NCBI RefSeq assembly: GCF_000190735.1
Contig: NC_015177.1
Location: 930,001 to 994,000 of the forward strand
Source of the DNA: Pseudopedobacter saltans DSM 12145
GTDB taxonomy: Bacteria > Bacteroidota > Bacteroidia > Sphingobacteriales > Sphingobacteriaceae
Length of the DNA: 64,000 bases
Reading direction: 5' to 3'
In this document: piece after piece, positions 25,742-34,285 of the stretch
Layout of the letters: each line of letters starts with the position of its first letter
Numbering within the stretch: the stretch's first letter is position 1
Made by a program: the position numbers and the translations under genes
The notes under the pieces: generated by a model
What the model was told of the DNA's origin: nothing
What the model saw: the letters and a program-made list of their open reading frames with translations, nothing else
Databases searched by the model: none

Positions 25742-27007
25742 TTATACCAAAATACCGGCAATTGAAGCAGAAAGATAAGAGGCTAAAGTACCACATATCA
25801 GCGCTTTTATGCCCAATTTTGCCAAATCAGGTCTTCTTTCTGGCGCAAGTGTTCCAATGCCGCCAATCAACATACCAACACTACTAAAATTAGCAAAACC
25901 ACAAATGGCGATGCTTACAATTAAGAGTCCTTTTTCCGTCACTATAGGAACCGTATTAGAAGTCAGATTTTTAAAAGCAAGGAATTCATTAACTGTTAAT
26001 TTTTGTCCCAGAAGAGTCGCTGTACTGCTCAAATCTTCACTTGGAACACCCATAGCCCAGGCAAATGGGTAAAAGATCTTACCAAAAATCCAGTCTAAGG
26101 TTAAATCGAAGTTAGGATTAAACAAATGAGCTATGCTTAATAAACACCAATCAAGCAATGCTATCAATGCGATAAAACCAATTATCATGGCAATTACATT
26201 CATAGCAATCTTAAAACCATCTCCGGCACCATGGGTAATTGCATCTATCAGATTAGTGTATTCACTCTTTACCTCAAGCTTTACTTTACCCATAGTTTCA
26301 GAAGCTTCAGTTTCCGGATAGATAATCTTTGATATAATGAGCGCACCGGGTGCAGCCATTAAACTGGCCATAATTAATTTCGGAGCCAAATCCATCCCTG
26401 CCTGTGCGCCCATATTAGCATATACTATTAAAATACCACCGGCAATACATGCTAAACTACCGCTCATGGAAGCTAGTAATTCGCTTTTTGTCATGCCTTT
26501 AAGATAAGGCCTTATCATCACTTGCGCCTCAACTTGCCCCACAAATGCGCTTGCTACATTACTTAAAGCTTCAGAACCGCTAACGCGCATCAAAACATTC
26601 ATTCCTCGGGCTATAACAGCGACAATGCGTTGCATAATTCCAAGATAATAAAATACAGCTACCAGTACGCAGACCAAAATGATGGTTGCAGTAACATTAA
26701 ATGCGAATACAAAACTGCCAGGCGCTTCGAATTTTTGAGGCGTACCGTCATAGCTCATTGTAGCTATGCCACCATAAGCGAAATCTACACCCGCTTTTGC
26801 AAAGTGTTCAATTTTTTGCATTCCCTTTCCTAAGGTTTGGAAGAAGCTCCTGATGGCGTCGACTCTTAATATAGAAATTGCTATGATTAATTGAAGTGCT
26901 AACCCGCTAAGAACAAGCCGGTAGTTGATTTTTTTCTTGTTGTTGGATAATAGAAATGCAAGACCCAGAATCAAGACAATTCCTATAATCCCATGAAAAC
27001 GATGCAT
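25742..27007 (-). CDS. concentrative nucleoside transporter (CNT/NupC family)
   Basis: This 421-residue membrane protein takes up nucleosides with a proton or sodium ion. CNT motifs: GQVEAQVMIRPYL, SGSLACIAGGILIVYANMGA, and the late CGFANFSSVGMLIGGIGTLAPERR. The ten-helix size is usual. It lies 105 bases after the DUF151 gene on the same strand; a separate transcript is likely. Confidence 0.92.
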   Translation of the reverse strand: MHRFHGIIGIVLILGLAFLLSNNKKKINYRLVLSGLALQLIIAISILRVDAIRSFFQTLGKGMQKIEHFAKAGVDFAYGGIATMSYDGTPQKFEAPGSFVFAFNVTATIILVCVLVAVFYYLGIMQRIVAVIARGMNVLMRVSGSEALSNVASAFVGQVEAQVMIRPYLKGMTKSELLASMSGSLACIAGGILIVYANMGAQAGMDLAPKLIMASLMAAPGALIISKIIYPETEASETMGKVKLEVKSEYTNLIDAITHGAGDGFKIAMNVIAMIIGFIALIALLDWCLLSIAHLFNPNFDLTLDWIFGKIFYPFAWAMGVPSEDLSSTATLLGQKLTVNEFLAFKNLTSNTVPIVTEKGLLIVSIAICGFANFSSVGMLIGGIGTLAPERRPDLAKLGIKALICGTLASYLSASIAGILV

Positions 27008-27112
27008 AGATTCAATACAAATAAACGGATGTAAATATCATAAAAAAAGATCGTTTAACTCAGCATTATGATATTATCAATAAAGATATTACAATTACAC
27101 TTTTGCAGGAGC

Positions 27113-27730
27113 TTATTTATCTCTTTTATTTAGTTCATCCCTTATTAAAGCGGCTTTTTCATAAGCTTCAGAAGCTATAGCCTTTTGTAATTTATCATGT
27201 AGTTCTTCCAGGCTAAAGCCACTTAGATCTTCTTTACTTTTAGGAGCAATACTACTTTCGTTTTCTATGCCTTTATTTCCTTCAATAGGCTCCATATTAT
27301 CGAGGAAAAGAAAATCACTTCCTTCTATAATAATTCCAGCAGAAGAAAGTATAAATTCATAGGTATAAATAGGGGAGTTGAAACGTACAGCTAATGCAAT
27401 AGCATCTGATGTTCTTGCATCAATCTCCAAAATTTTATTACCATCATTACAAACTAATTTAGCAAAGAAAACCCCTTCTATTAAGTTGTATATTATTACT
27501 TCCTGAATATTGATATGATAGGCATCAGCGAAAGACTTAAAGAGATCATGTGTCAAGGGCCTGCTTGGCGTCATCTTTTCTATCTCAATGGCAATTGCCT
27601 GCGCTTCAAATCCTCCAATGATTATCGGTAATCTGCGTCTTCCGTTAACTTCCCCTAAAACCAATGCATATGCCCCAGATTGTGTTTGGCTATATGACAG
27701 GCCTATAATATCTAATTTAATCTTCTTCAT
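27113..27730 (-). CDS. bifunctional nuclease family protein (DUF151) with UVR motif
   Basis: This 205-residue protein has a DUF151 domain (about 5-135; VLGEVNGRRRLPIIIGGFEAQAI and the ARTSDAIALAVRF helix) and a C-terminal UVR motif (about 173-203; LHDKLQKAIASEAYEKAALI). The plant relatives have nuclease activity, and the UVR motif mediates protein contacts in UvrB/UvrC. It is 24 bases after etfA, so co-transcribed with the electron transfer flavoprotein; the link is unexplained but recurs in Bacteroidota as far as I recall. Confidence 0.85.
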   Translation of the reverse strand: MKKIKLDIIGLSYSQTQSGAYALVLGEVNGRRRLPIIIGGFEAQAIAIEIEKMTPSRPLTHDLFKSFADAYHINIQEVIIYNLIEGVFFAKLVCNDGNKILEIDARTSDAIALAVRFNSPIYTYEFILSSAGIIIEGSDFLFLDNMEPIEGNKGIENESSIAPKSKEDLSGFSLEELHDKLQKAIASEAYEKAALIRDELNKRDK

Positions 27731-27754
27731 TTACTCTTTAGTCCCTACACAAAA

Positions 27755-28732
27755 TTAGCTATTCGCTTTCAAAGATTTAAGTTCTTGTATAATTTTAGGC
27801 ACAATTTCAAATGCATCACCAATAATTCCATAGTCGGCCACTTTGAAAAATGGAGCTTCCGGGTCTTTATTAATAACAACAATTGTCTTAGAAGAGGAAA
27901 CTCCTGCCAAATGCTGAATTGCGCCCGAAATACCTATAGCGATATACAAATTAGGGCTTATGGCCAATCCGGTTTGTCCAACATGTTCGCTATGCGGACG
28001 CCATCCTGCATCCGAAACAGGCTTAGAGCAAGCGGTAGCAGCACCTAGTAGATTTGCCAATTCTTCAATCATGCCCCAATTTTCAGGACCTTTTAAACCC
28101 CTGCCTGCGGATACTACAATATCTGCATCAGCAAGAGAAACTTTATTGCTAACCTGGGATATCTCTTTAATCACGGCTTTTAGATCGCGATCTCGAACCT
28201 CAGGATTATAAGCTTCAATAGTCAAATCAACTGCCTTTTTTACAATTTCATAAGCATTTGGGTTAAGCGAAATCACTTTAATAGCCGATGATAATTCTAC
28301 ATAAGCGAATGCCTTACTGGAAAAGGCTGTTTTTCTAACAATAAACTTATCTGCATTTATTTCAGGTAGTGCTAATGCTCCATCCACAATACCAGCATTT
28401 AATTTGATGGCTATTCTTGGAGCCAGCGCCTTTCCCGAAAGGGAGTTACTAAGAACAATTACGTTTGCTTGTTCTTTTTTTGCAATTTCAGCTATAACAG
28501 AAGCGTAAGCCTGGTTGGCAAAGTTTTTCAACTTATCATTGTTAACGTGTACTGCTTTAGAAACTCCGTATTTTGCCAAAGACATTATTTCACTGTTTTC
28601 CACGTCTCCAATAACGGTTGCCGTAACAGAAGTGCTTAGTTTTTCTGCAATTGCAGAAGCATACGAAGCTACTTCATAAGCAGACTTTTTTATTTTATTA
28701 TTTGCGCTTTCAATATATATTAGGACAGACAT
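27755..28732 (-). CDS. etfA: electron transfer flavoprotein alpha subunit
   Basis: EtfA binds FAD and carries electrons from acyl-CoA dehydrogenases to the ETF:quinone oxidoreductase. In this 325-residue protein the C-terminal FAD-binding domain (about 195-320) shows AGRGLKGPENW, the VGQTG loop and the signature AVSSSK-type segment IQHLAGVSSSKTIVVINKD. It is 18 bases after etfB. Confidence 0.95.
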   Translation of the reverse strand: MSVLIYIESANNKIKKSAYEVASYASAIAEKLSTSVTATVIGDVENSEIMSLAKYGVSKAVHVNNDKLKNFANQAYASVIAEIAKKEQANVIVLSNSLSGKALAPRIAIKLNAGIVDGALALPEINADKFIVRKTAFSSKAFAYVELSSAIKVISLNPNAYEIVKKAVDLTIEAYNPEVRDRDLKAVIKEISQVSNKVSLADADIVVSAGRGLKGPENWGMIEELANLLGAATACSKPVSDAGWRPHSEHVGQTGLAISPNLYIAIGISGAIQHLAGVSSSKTIVVINKDPEAPFFKVADYGIIGDAFEIVPKIIQELKSLKANS

Positions 28733-28750
28733 AATGTGCTTTTTAAAAGT

Positions 28751-29488
28751 TTAAATCACTTTTGCTTCATGGTGTAAAATAGAAATCAATTTCTCGGCTT
28801 CATTTGCGTTAATTAATTTTACCGTTCCCCTTGGAGGGGGAGTTTCATACCTTAAAATAGTTGTCAAACCTTCTATGGAATCAGTTTCAACAACCTCCAA
28901 AGGTTTAGTTCTTGCAGACATGATTCCTCTCATATTTGGGATTTTCGGTTCGGCGACACCTTCAGAAGTACCGGCAACAAAAGGCAAAGGTAAAGCTATT
29001 ACTTCCTTTCCGCCTTCAATTTCACGTTCAACAGTCGCTTGATTACCGTCTAAGTCTAATTTTTTTATAGCCGCAAAAGATGGCATGTCTAAAAGCTCTC
29101 CCAGCATTCCCGCTACAAGAGAACCATTATAATCTATAGATTCTTTTCCGGTGAGAATCAAATCAAAAGCATTTGCCTTTGCGTATTGAGAGATCTCTTT
29201 TGCCACAAAATATGCATCTATAGGGGTTGCATTTATTCTCACAGCCCTATGGGCACCAATAGCTAAAGCTTTTCTTATGGTAGCATCAGCAGATGCTTCA
29301 CCAACATGTATCACAGTAACCTCTCCATTATTGCTTTCTGCAAGCTCTATAGCCTTTGCTAAAGCAATTTCGTCGTATGGATTAATGATAAATTGAACTC
29401 CGTTATCATTAAATTTAGTGTTATTGTCCGTAAAAGTTATTTTTGTAGTCGTATCCGGTACGTTACTGATGCAAACTAATATTTTCAT
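28751..29488 (-). CDS. etfB: electron transfer flavoprotein beta subunit
   Basis: EtfB binds AMP and contacts the dehydrogenase partner. The 245-residue protein shows the ETF-beta pattern MKILVCISNVPDTTTKITF at its start, NPYDEIALAKAIEL, and the VEREIEGGKEVIALPLP signature segment. First gene of an etfB-etfA-DUF151 operon with a well-formed promoter. Confidence 0.95.
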   Translation of the reverse strand: MKILVCISNVPDTTTKITFTDNNTKFNDNGVQFIINPYDEIALAKAIELAESNNGEVTVIHVGEASADATIRKALAIGAHRAVRINATPIDAYFVAKEISQYAKANAFDLILTGKESIDYNGSLVAGMLGELLDMPSFAAIKKLDLDGNQATVEREIEGGKEVIALPLPFVAGTSEGVAEPKIPNMRGIMSARTKPLEVVETDSIEGLTTILRYETPPPRGTVKLINANEAEKLISILHHEAKVI

Positions 29489-29507
29489 AAATTGATTACC
29501 TTATATA

Positions 29508-29537
29508 CAAATTTAATAATTTAAGCCACTTTTGCAA
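29508..29537 (-). promoter_or_regulatory. promoter of the etfBA operon
   Basis: On the minus strand TTG (29537-29535), 19 bases of spacer, then TAAATTTG (29515-29508), a full match to the Bacteroidota TTG-N17-23-TAnnTTTG promoter. It leaves a leader of about 15 bases to the ATG at 29488. The best promoter in the window. Confidence 0.75.
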
Positions 29538-29542
29538 TATCT

Positions 29543-29866
29543 ATGAACAGGTTAGAGAAGCTTCACGAGTTTTTAAACGCAGAACCAAACGATCCATTTT
29601 TAAAGTACGCTCTCGCTACAGAGTATCTAAGAATAAATAACCACCAAGAGGCATTAAAGTTTTACCTCGACCTGGTAAAAAATCATGAGGATTATGTAGG
29701 TACTTATTATCATCTTGGTAAATTGTACGAAGCCCTTGGAGAAAAGGAAAAAGCCCTGGCTACTTACGAAAAAGGGATTGATGTAGCTCGAAAAATAAAG
29801 GATCAGCATGCTTTAAGCGAACTTTTAGGCGTGTATAATAATTTACAGGACGAATTGTACGACTAA
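29543..29866 (+). CDS. small tetratricopeptide-repeat protein
   Basis: This 107-residue protein is built of TPR helices: DPFLKYALATEYLRINNHQE and YVGTYYHLGKLYEALGEKEK are two clear TPR units, about 16-50 and 52-86. No signal peptide. Probably a cytoplasmic adaptor. Its stop codon directly touches the chrA start (TAA-ATG), so it is co-expressed with it. Confidence 0.8.
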   Translation: MNRLEKLHEFLNAEPNDPFLKYALATEYLRINNHQEALKFYLDLVKNHEDYVGTYYHLGKLYEALGEKEKALATYEKGIDVARKIKDQHALSELLGVYNNLQDELYD

Positions 29867-31069
29867 ATGAGAAAGCGTCACATTATCTTTTTAAGGGATG
29901 TGCTTTGGTTTATGTTAACTTCTTTTGGGGGGGCACAAGCCCATATAGCCATCCTTCTGAATGATTTTGTGATTAAACGGAGATATTTGAGTGAAGAGGA
30001 ATTGCTCGAGATGAATTCTCTTACACAAATATTACCCGGCCCGGCTTCTACGCAAACTTTGGTTGGGATTGCTTATAAAGTAGGTGGCTATTATTTATCA
30101 ATACTTACTTTTCTGATCTGGATTTTACCGTCGGCAGCCGTTATGTGCTTCGTCGCTATTACTTACAAAGAGTTTTCTCTTAAAGACGAATTTACACAAG
30201 TAAATAAACTGATTCAGCCATTGGCTTTAGGAATAGTTGCTTTTGGAGCATTTTCTTTTGGAAAGAAAATACTCACCTCTAATGTCACAATTAGTTTAGC
30301 AATTATAGCAGGAATTTGTTCGCTTATTTTAAAAAATGCTTATGTATTTCCCATTATGATATTAATCGGGGGAATTGTAACATCTGCAACAGAAAGTAAA
30401 TGGGATGAATCGCAGGTTAGGATTTCCTTATTCTCCAGTATAAACCAAAAAAAATTAGTCTATTTTATTGGTGTTTTATTGCTTTTTGGACTATTAGGGA
30501 CCATTATTAATAAAACTTCCCCTTTCAGCTTACCTGTAAGGATGTTCGAGAATTTTTACCGGAACGGTATTCTGATATTCGGAGGAGGGAATGTGCTGGT
30601 TCCATTAATGTTCACCGAGTTTGTAGAAATGAAACGTTACCTTTCCAGCTCGGAATTTCTGACTGGATATGCGGTGCAACAGGCGATTCCGGGACCTACC
30701 TTTTCATTTACATCATATTTAGGTGCTATGACCTTTGCAAATCAGGGTTATGGTATATTTGGTCAGATCTGGGGAGCCTTAATTGCTGTATTGGGGATCA
30801 ATCTTCCAGGGCTAATCCTTATGCTCTTTATAGTTCCTTTTTGGGAAGATTTGAAGAAAATAAATATGATAAAAAACTCACTGTCAGGAGTAAATGCGGT
30901 AGGAGTAGGTTTTATGGCAGCCGCTTTCATTTTATTACTCATTCCGGCAGAAATCAATTTCCTTTCAGTATTTATTATGACGGGAACTTTTCTCTTATTG
31001 AATTTTACTAAACTAAAAACCCCTTACCTTATTCTGGCAGGGGTTCTCGTTGGATATTTCTTTTTATAA
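29867..31069 (+). CDS. chrA: chromate transporter ChrA, long-chain CHR type
   Basis: This 400-residue membrane protein has two homologous CHR halves: an N-terminal one with FGGAQAHIAILLNDFV and LTQILPGPASTQT, and a C-terminal one with FGGGNVLVPLMFTEFV and YAVQQAIPGPTFSFTSYLGA. ChrA effluxes chromate in proteobacteria; whether this member does so is not known. It has no chromate-resistance neighbours, so an anion transporter of another role is possible. Confidence 0.87.
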   Translation: MRKRHIIFLRDVLWFMLTSFGGAQAHIAILLNDFVIKRRYLSEEELLEMNSLTQILPGPASTQTLVGIAYKVGGYYLSILTFLIWILPSAAVMCFVAITYKEFSLKDEFTQVNKLIQPLALGIVAFGAFSFGKKILTSNVTISLAIIAGICSLILKNAYVFPIMILIGGIVTSATESKWDESQVRISLFSSINQKKLVYFIGVLLLFGLLGTIINKTSPFSLPVRMFENFYRNGILIFGGGNVLVPLMFTEFVEMKRYLSSSEFLTGYAVQQAIPGPTFSFTSYLGAMTFANQGYGIFGQIWGALIAVLGINLPGLILMLFIVPFWEDLKKINMIKNSLSGVNAVGVGFMAAAFILLLIPAEINFLSVFIMTGTFLLLNFTKLKTPYLILAGVLVGYFFL

Positions 31070-31076
31070 TAAATGC

Positions 31077-32639
31077 TTAAAAAGGAGCGTCTTCATCACT
31101 ATCCCAATTCTTTGGTTGCAAAGTAATGGTATCGAATTGAGATGAAGGAGACATATTGAAAGGATCTGCGTTTGCGGCCGAATCAAGTGCAGGTGCACCC
31201 ATAGTACCATAACCGTCTTCTAGATCTGCAAATTTCACGTACTTACCGATAAATCGTAATGGAACAATACCAGTTTCACCGTTCCTGTGCTTAGCTATAA
31301 TAACTTCGCCGACACCTGCGGTTGGATTACCATTTTCATCCTGATCCAAACCGTAATATTCCGGACGATAAAGGAATAGTACCATATCCGCATCCTGTTC
31401 AATCGCTCCGGATTCACGTAAGTCGGAAAGCATCGGTCTTTTCGCTCCACCCGGTCTGCTTTCCACAGCTCTACTTAACTGTGATAAGGCGATTACAGGA
31501 ATTTCCAATTCTTTAGCAACCTGTTTTAAGGCTCTGGAGATACTGGAGATCTCCTGCTCACGATTACCGCCACCTTTACCATCAGATTTACCACTCATCA
31601 GCTGTAAGTAGTCAATGATGACCATCTGGATATCATATTGTGATTTCAGACGTCGGCATTTGGCTCTAAATTCAAAGATATTTAAAGCGGGAGTGTCGTC
31701 TAATATAATTGGAGCCTCACTCAAAGCACCCACCTTAGAAGTTAATTGATGCCACTCCCAATCCAATAATTTTCCTTTACGTATTTTTTCCTGCTCAATT
31801 TCTGCTTCTCCAGCTATAAGACGATTGGTTAACTGAACCGAGGACATCTCTAAAGAGAATACAACTACCGCTTTTTTAAACATTACGGCGGCATTTCGGG
31901 CGCAACTCAAAACGAAAGCTGTTTTACCCATTGCAGGTCTCGCTGCGATGATAACCAAATCTGATTTTTGCCAGCCATTGGTCATTCTGTCCAAAGCTGT
32001 AAAACCTGAAGGTACTCCTGTTAGCGAGTCATCCTTATCTTTCAATGACTCTAGAATCTTCACCGACTCCTTTACAACGTCATCCATTTTACGGGAGTCG
32101 CGTCGAAGGTTGTTTTGCGCAATATCAAAAAGATTTTTTTCTGCATAATCCAGCAGTTCGAAAACGTCGCTGGTATCTTCATAAGATTGGTTGATAATAT
32201 CTGTGGAAATCCTAATCAGCTCACGCTGGATAAATTTCTGAGAAATAATACGAGCATGATATTCAATATTTGCAGCCGAAGCAACCCTATTAGTTAATTC
32301 CGTAATATAGAATGCACCACCAACAACCTCTAAATCTCCCTGTTTTCTCAATTGAGAAACAACCGTGAGTATATCTACGGGAGAAGACTGAGTAAATAAA
32401 GTTTGTATAGCTTCAAATATTTTTTGATGTGCTTCTTTATAGAAGACATTCGGTTTTAATATATCGATAACGGTAGATAATGCATCCTTTTCTATCATTA
32501 AAGAACCTAATACGGCCTCTTCTAAATCTAGTGCCTGTGGAGGTAATTTTCCAAGGCTAGAGGTTCCTGCAGGTGCACTTAATCTAGATCTCCTGTCTCT
32601 GCTAATGGGCAACTTATTGGATTCTGGCTCAAAACTCAT
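31077..32639 (-). CDS. dnaB: replicative DNA helicase DnaB
   Basis: DnaB is the hexameric fork helicase. The 520-residue protein has the N-terminal domain (about 30-130; PPQALDLEEAVLGSLMI) and the RecA-like motor (about 200-470) with Walker A ARPAMGKTAF, Walker B IIDYLQLM, and SQLSRAVESRPGG. No intein. The ATG at 32639 (MSFEPESNK) is preferred: a longer frame from 32690 would include the promoter -7 box. Confidence 0.96.
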   Translation of the reverse strand: MSFEPESNKLPISRDRRSRLSAPAGTSSLGKLPPQALDLEEAVLGSLMIEKDALSTVIDILKPNVFYKEAHQKIFEAIQTLFTQSSPVDILTVVSQLRKQGDLEVVGGAFYITELTNRVASAANIEYHARIISQKFIQRELIRISTDIINQSYEDTSDVFELLDYAEKNLFDIAQNNLRRDSRKMDDVVKESVKILESLKDKDDSLTGVPSGFTALDRMTNGWQKSDLVIIAARPAMGKTAFVLSCARNAAVMFKKAVVVFSLEMSSVQLTNRLIAGEAEIEQEKIRKGKLLDWEWHQLTSKVGALSEAPIILDDTPALNIFEFRAKCRRLKSQYDIQMVIIDYLQLMSGKSDGKGGGNREQEISSISRALKQVAKELEIPVIALSQLSRAVESRPGGAKRPMLSDLRESGAIEQDADMVLFLYRPEYYGLDQDENGNPTAGVGEVIIAKHRNGETGIVPLRFIGKYVKFADLEDGYGTMGAPALDSAANADPFNMSPSSQFDTITLQPKNWDSDEDAPF

Positions 32640-32643
32640 ACTA

Positions 32644-32651
32644 CAAAAGTA
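32644..32651 (-). promoter_or_regulatory. -7 promoter box directly before dnaB
   Basis: TACTTTTG on the minus strand matches TAnnTTTG and ends four bases before the ATG at 32639. A TTG lies 16 bases upstream (32670-32668). The transcript would be nearly leaderless. Confidence 0.5.
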
Positions 32652-32799
32652 GACTTTTTTTCGAGTACAAATAAGCCCATTTCTGCTCATACTTGTACCC
32701 GGTTGTTGAATATGATTGAAAATGAGGGATTACAGTGATTGTTTTTAATAGTAAATGTTGAAAACTTGTTTATAAAGACTTGATTTACCCCTTATCGAT

Positions 32800-32843
32800 G
32801 TGAATAAATAGCTTGTTGATAAAAAAACAAGATGTTTATTTAC
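32800..32843. repeat. long imperfect inverted repeat between dnaB and rlmB
   Basis: Arms 32800-32817 and 32826-32843 pair over 17 positions with one mismatch and two G-T pairs (CTTGTT/AACAAG at the tip). It is AT-rich and lies in the divergent spacer. It could be a protein-binding palindrome or a DNA cruciform; no U run makes it a plain terminator. Confidence 0.5.
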
Positions 32844-32891
32844 GCGAACATTAAAAATATAGGATAGCCCTAATACATGCGTTTTTTAAAT

Positions 32892-32899
32892 TATCTTTG
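32892..32899 (+). promoter_or_regulatory. -7 promoter box directly before rlmB
   Basis: TATCTTTG matches TAnnTTTG and ends six bases before the ATG at 32906. No TTG at the usual distance. Confidence 0.4.
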
Positions 32900-32905
32900 C
32901 CACTT

Positions 32906-33673
32906 ATGCAAGACAGGAATTTCAAAAGACAGGAGCCCCGGGAATCCAACCAGATGATTTTTGGTATCAGGGCGGTTATAGAAGCAATTAAAGCAGGCAA
33001 AGACATTGAATCCTTATTTATACAAAGAGGGTTAACAGGAGGGATTTATACCGAGCTTAAAACTTTATTAAGAGAATTTGATATTCCTTCCCAGCAGGTT
33101 CCGGTTGAAAAACTTAACAGGATTACTGCTAAGAACCATCAGGGAGTTATTGCATTTATTTCTCCAATTACTTATCAAAAAATAGAAGATATTATTCCGC
33201 AGGTTTACGAAAAAGGGGAAACACCTTTAATTTTAATACTGGATAATATTACCGATGTAAGGAATTTTGGTGCTATTGCCAGAACAGCCGAATGCTCCGG
33301 AGTTCATGCTATTGTTATTCCAAAAAGAGGTGCAGCCCAAATTAATCCGGATGCTGTAAAAACTTCAGCGGGAGCTTTATACAAAGTACCAGTTTGTCGA
33401 CATGATAGTCTACTTCAGATTTTACGATTCCTGAAAGATTCAGGCTTGCAAATTGTATCCTGTACAGAAAAAACTGACGATTTGATTTATAAACCAGATT
33501 ACACAGTACCTACCGCTGTGATTATGGGAGCAGAAGATACCGGGATTTCTTTCGAATTAATTAGAAACTCCGACTATCTAACTAAAATCCCAATGGCAGG
33601 CGAAATAGAGTCATTAAATGTCTCGGTATCCGCTGGAATTATACTTTACGAAGCCGTTAGACAACGCCTATAA
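32906..33673 (+). CDS. rlmB: 23S rRNA 2'-O-ribose methyltransferase (RlmB/SpoU family)
   Basis: This 255-residue SPOUT methyltransferase probably methylates G2251 of 23S rRNA. An N-terminal substrate-binding domain (about 12-85; NQMIFGIRAVIEAIKAGK) precedes the knotted domain with motif 1 NITDVRNFGAIARTAE, motif 2 around IMGAEDTGIS, and motif 3 ESLNVSVSAGIILYE. The ATG at 32906 is used; a TTG three codons upstream overlaps the -7 box. Confidence 0.92.
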   Translation: MQDRNFKRQEPRESNQMIFGIRAVIEAIKAGKDIESLFIQRGLTGGIYTELKTLLREFDIPSQQVPVEKLNRITAKNHQGVIAFISPITYQKIEDIIPQVYEKGETPLILILDNITDVRNFGAIARTAECSGVHAIVIPKRGAAQINPDAVKTSAGALYKVPVCRHDSLLQILRFLKDSGLQIVSCTEKTDDLIYKPDYTVPTAVIMGAEDTGISFELIRNSDYLTKIPMAGEIESLNVSVSAGIILYEAVRQRL

Positions 33674-33818
33674 GGGGGATTTCTTAAGGTGTTGAAAGGC
33701 AATGTGTTAAAGTTGTGTTAAATTAGTATCTAGGCTATTGTGAATTTATTTTTTTGTATCGAAATTTATTTAAGATCTGATAGGCAATAAAGCTTGTAGG
33801 TTTAATATAAAAAACGCC

Positions 33819-34127
33819 ATGAAAAAATTGATGAGTTTTGTAGCAATTGCAGCATTAGCAGTTACTACAGCATTTGCTCAAACTGCAGCACCTGCAAAAA
33901 AAGACCAAAAAACTGTAAAAACAGAGAAAACGGAAACCTCCGCTGTATCACCTAAAGAACACGTGAAAAAAGTAGAGGAAAAAACAGTAACTACAAGCGA
34001 AAAACATTTAAAAGCTGATGGAACCCCGGATAAGCGTTACAAAGAAAGCAAAAAAGAAGTAATTCATACTAAAAAAGACGGAACTCCAGACAAGCGTTAT
34101 AAAGAAAACAAGGCTACAAAAAAATAA
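33819..34127 (+). CDS. secreted Lys-rich protein with DGTPDKRYKE repeats
   Basis: This 102-residue protein has a signal peptide (about 1-20, cut after AFA) and is then almost all Lys, Glu, Thr and Ala. Two copies of DGTPDKRYKE, about 20 residues apart, sit in its C-terminal half. That motif resembles the short basic-adaptor repeat first seen in chlorella-virus proteins (PBCV basic adaptor). It would act in the periplasm; function unknown. Confidence 0.7.
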   Translation: MKKLMSFVAIAALAVTTAFAQTAAPAKKDQKTVKTEKTETSAVSPKEHVKKVEEKTVTTSEKHLKADGTPDKRYKESKKEVIHTKKDGTPDKRYKENKATKK

Positions 34128-34134
34128 TAGCGAA

Positions 34135-34282
34135 AAAAGAGGGTGTCTAAAAAGCCAAACATCATCGTCATTGCGAGGTAACGAAGCAATCTAATGATGT
34201 CAAAAACGCAGATTGCTTCGTCATACTTCCTCGCAATGACGCGTTTTTTAGTATTCGATAACCTTTTTTGACACCTTCTTTT
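34135..34282. mobile_element. MITE-like or REP-like hairpin element
   Basis: A 148-base element with terminal inverted repeats of about 20 bases (34135-34154 with 34263-34282; GGTGTC core) encloses a second, nearly perfect palindrome: CGTCATTGCGAGG (34166-34178) with CCTCGCAATGACG (34229-34241), and ACGAAGCAATCT (34181-34192) with AGATTGCTTCGT (34210-34221). The CATTGCGAGG/CGAAGCAATCT motif is a dispersed repeat in several bacterial phyla. It lies between two convergent genes and carries no frame. Confidence 0.75.
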
Positions 34283-34285
34283 AAT

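Noticed and set aside
29867-31069. Chromate-resistance island
   Set aside because: Only chrA is present with a TPR gene; no chrB, reductase or mobile DNA nearby.
32700-32896. Replication origin near dnaB
   Set aside because: No cluster of TTATCCACA-type DnaA boxes, no dnaA or dnaN gene; only a hairpin.
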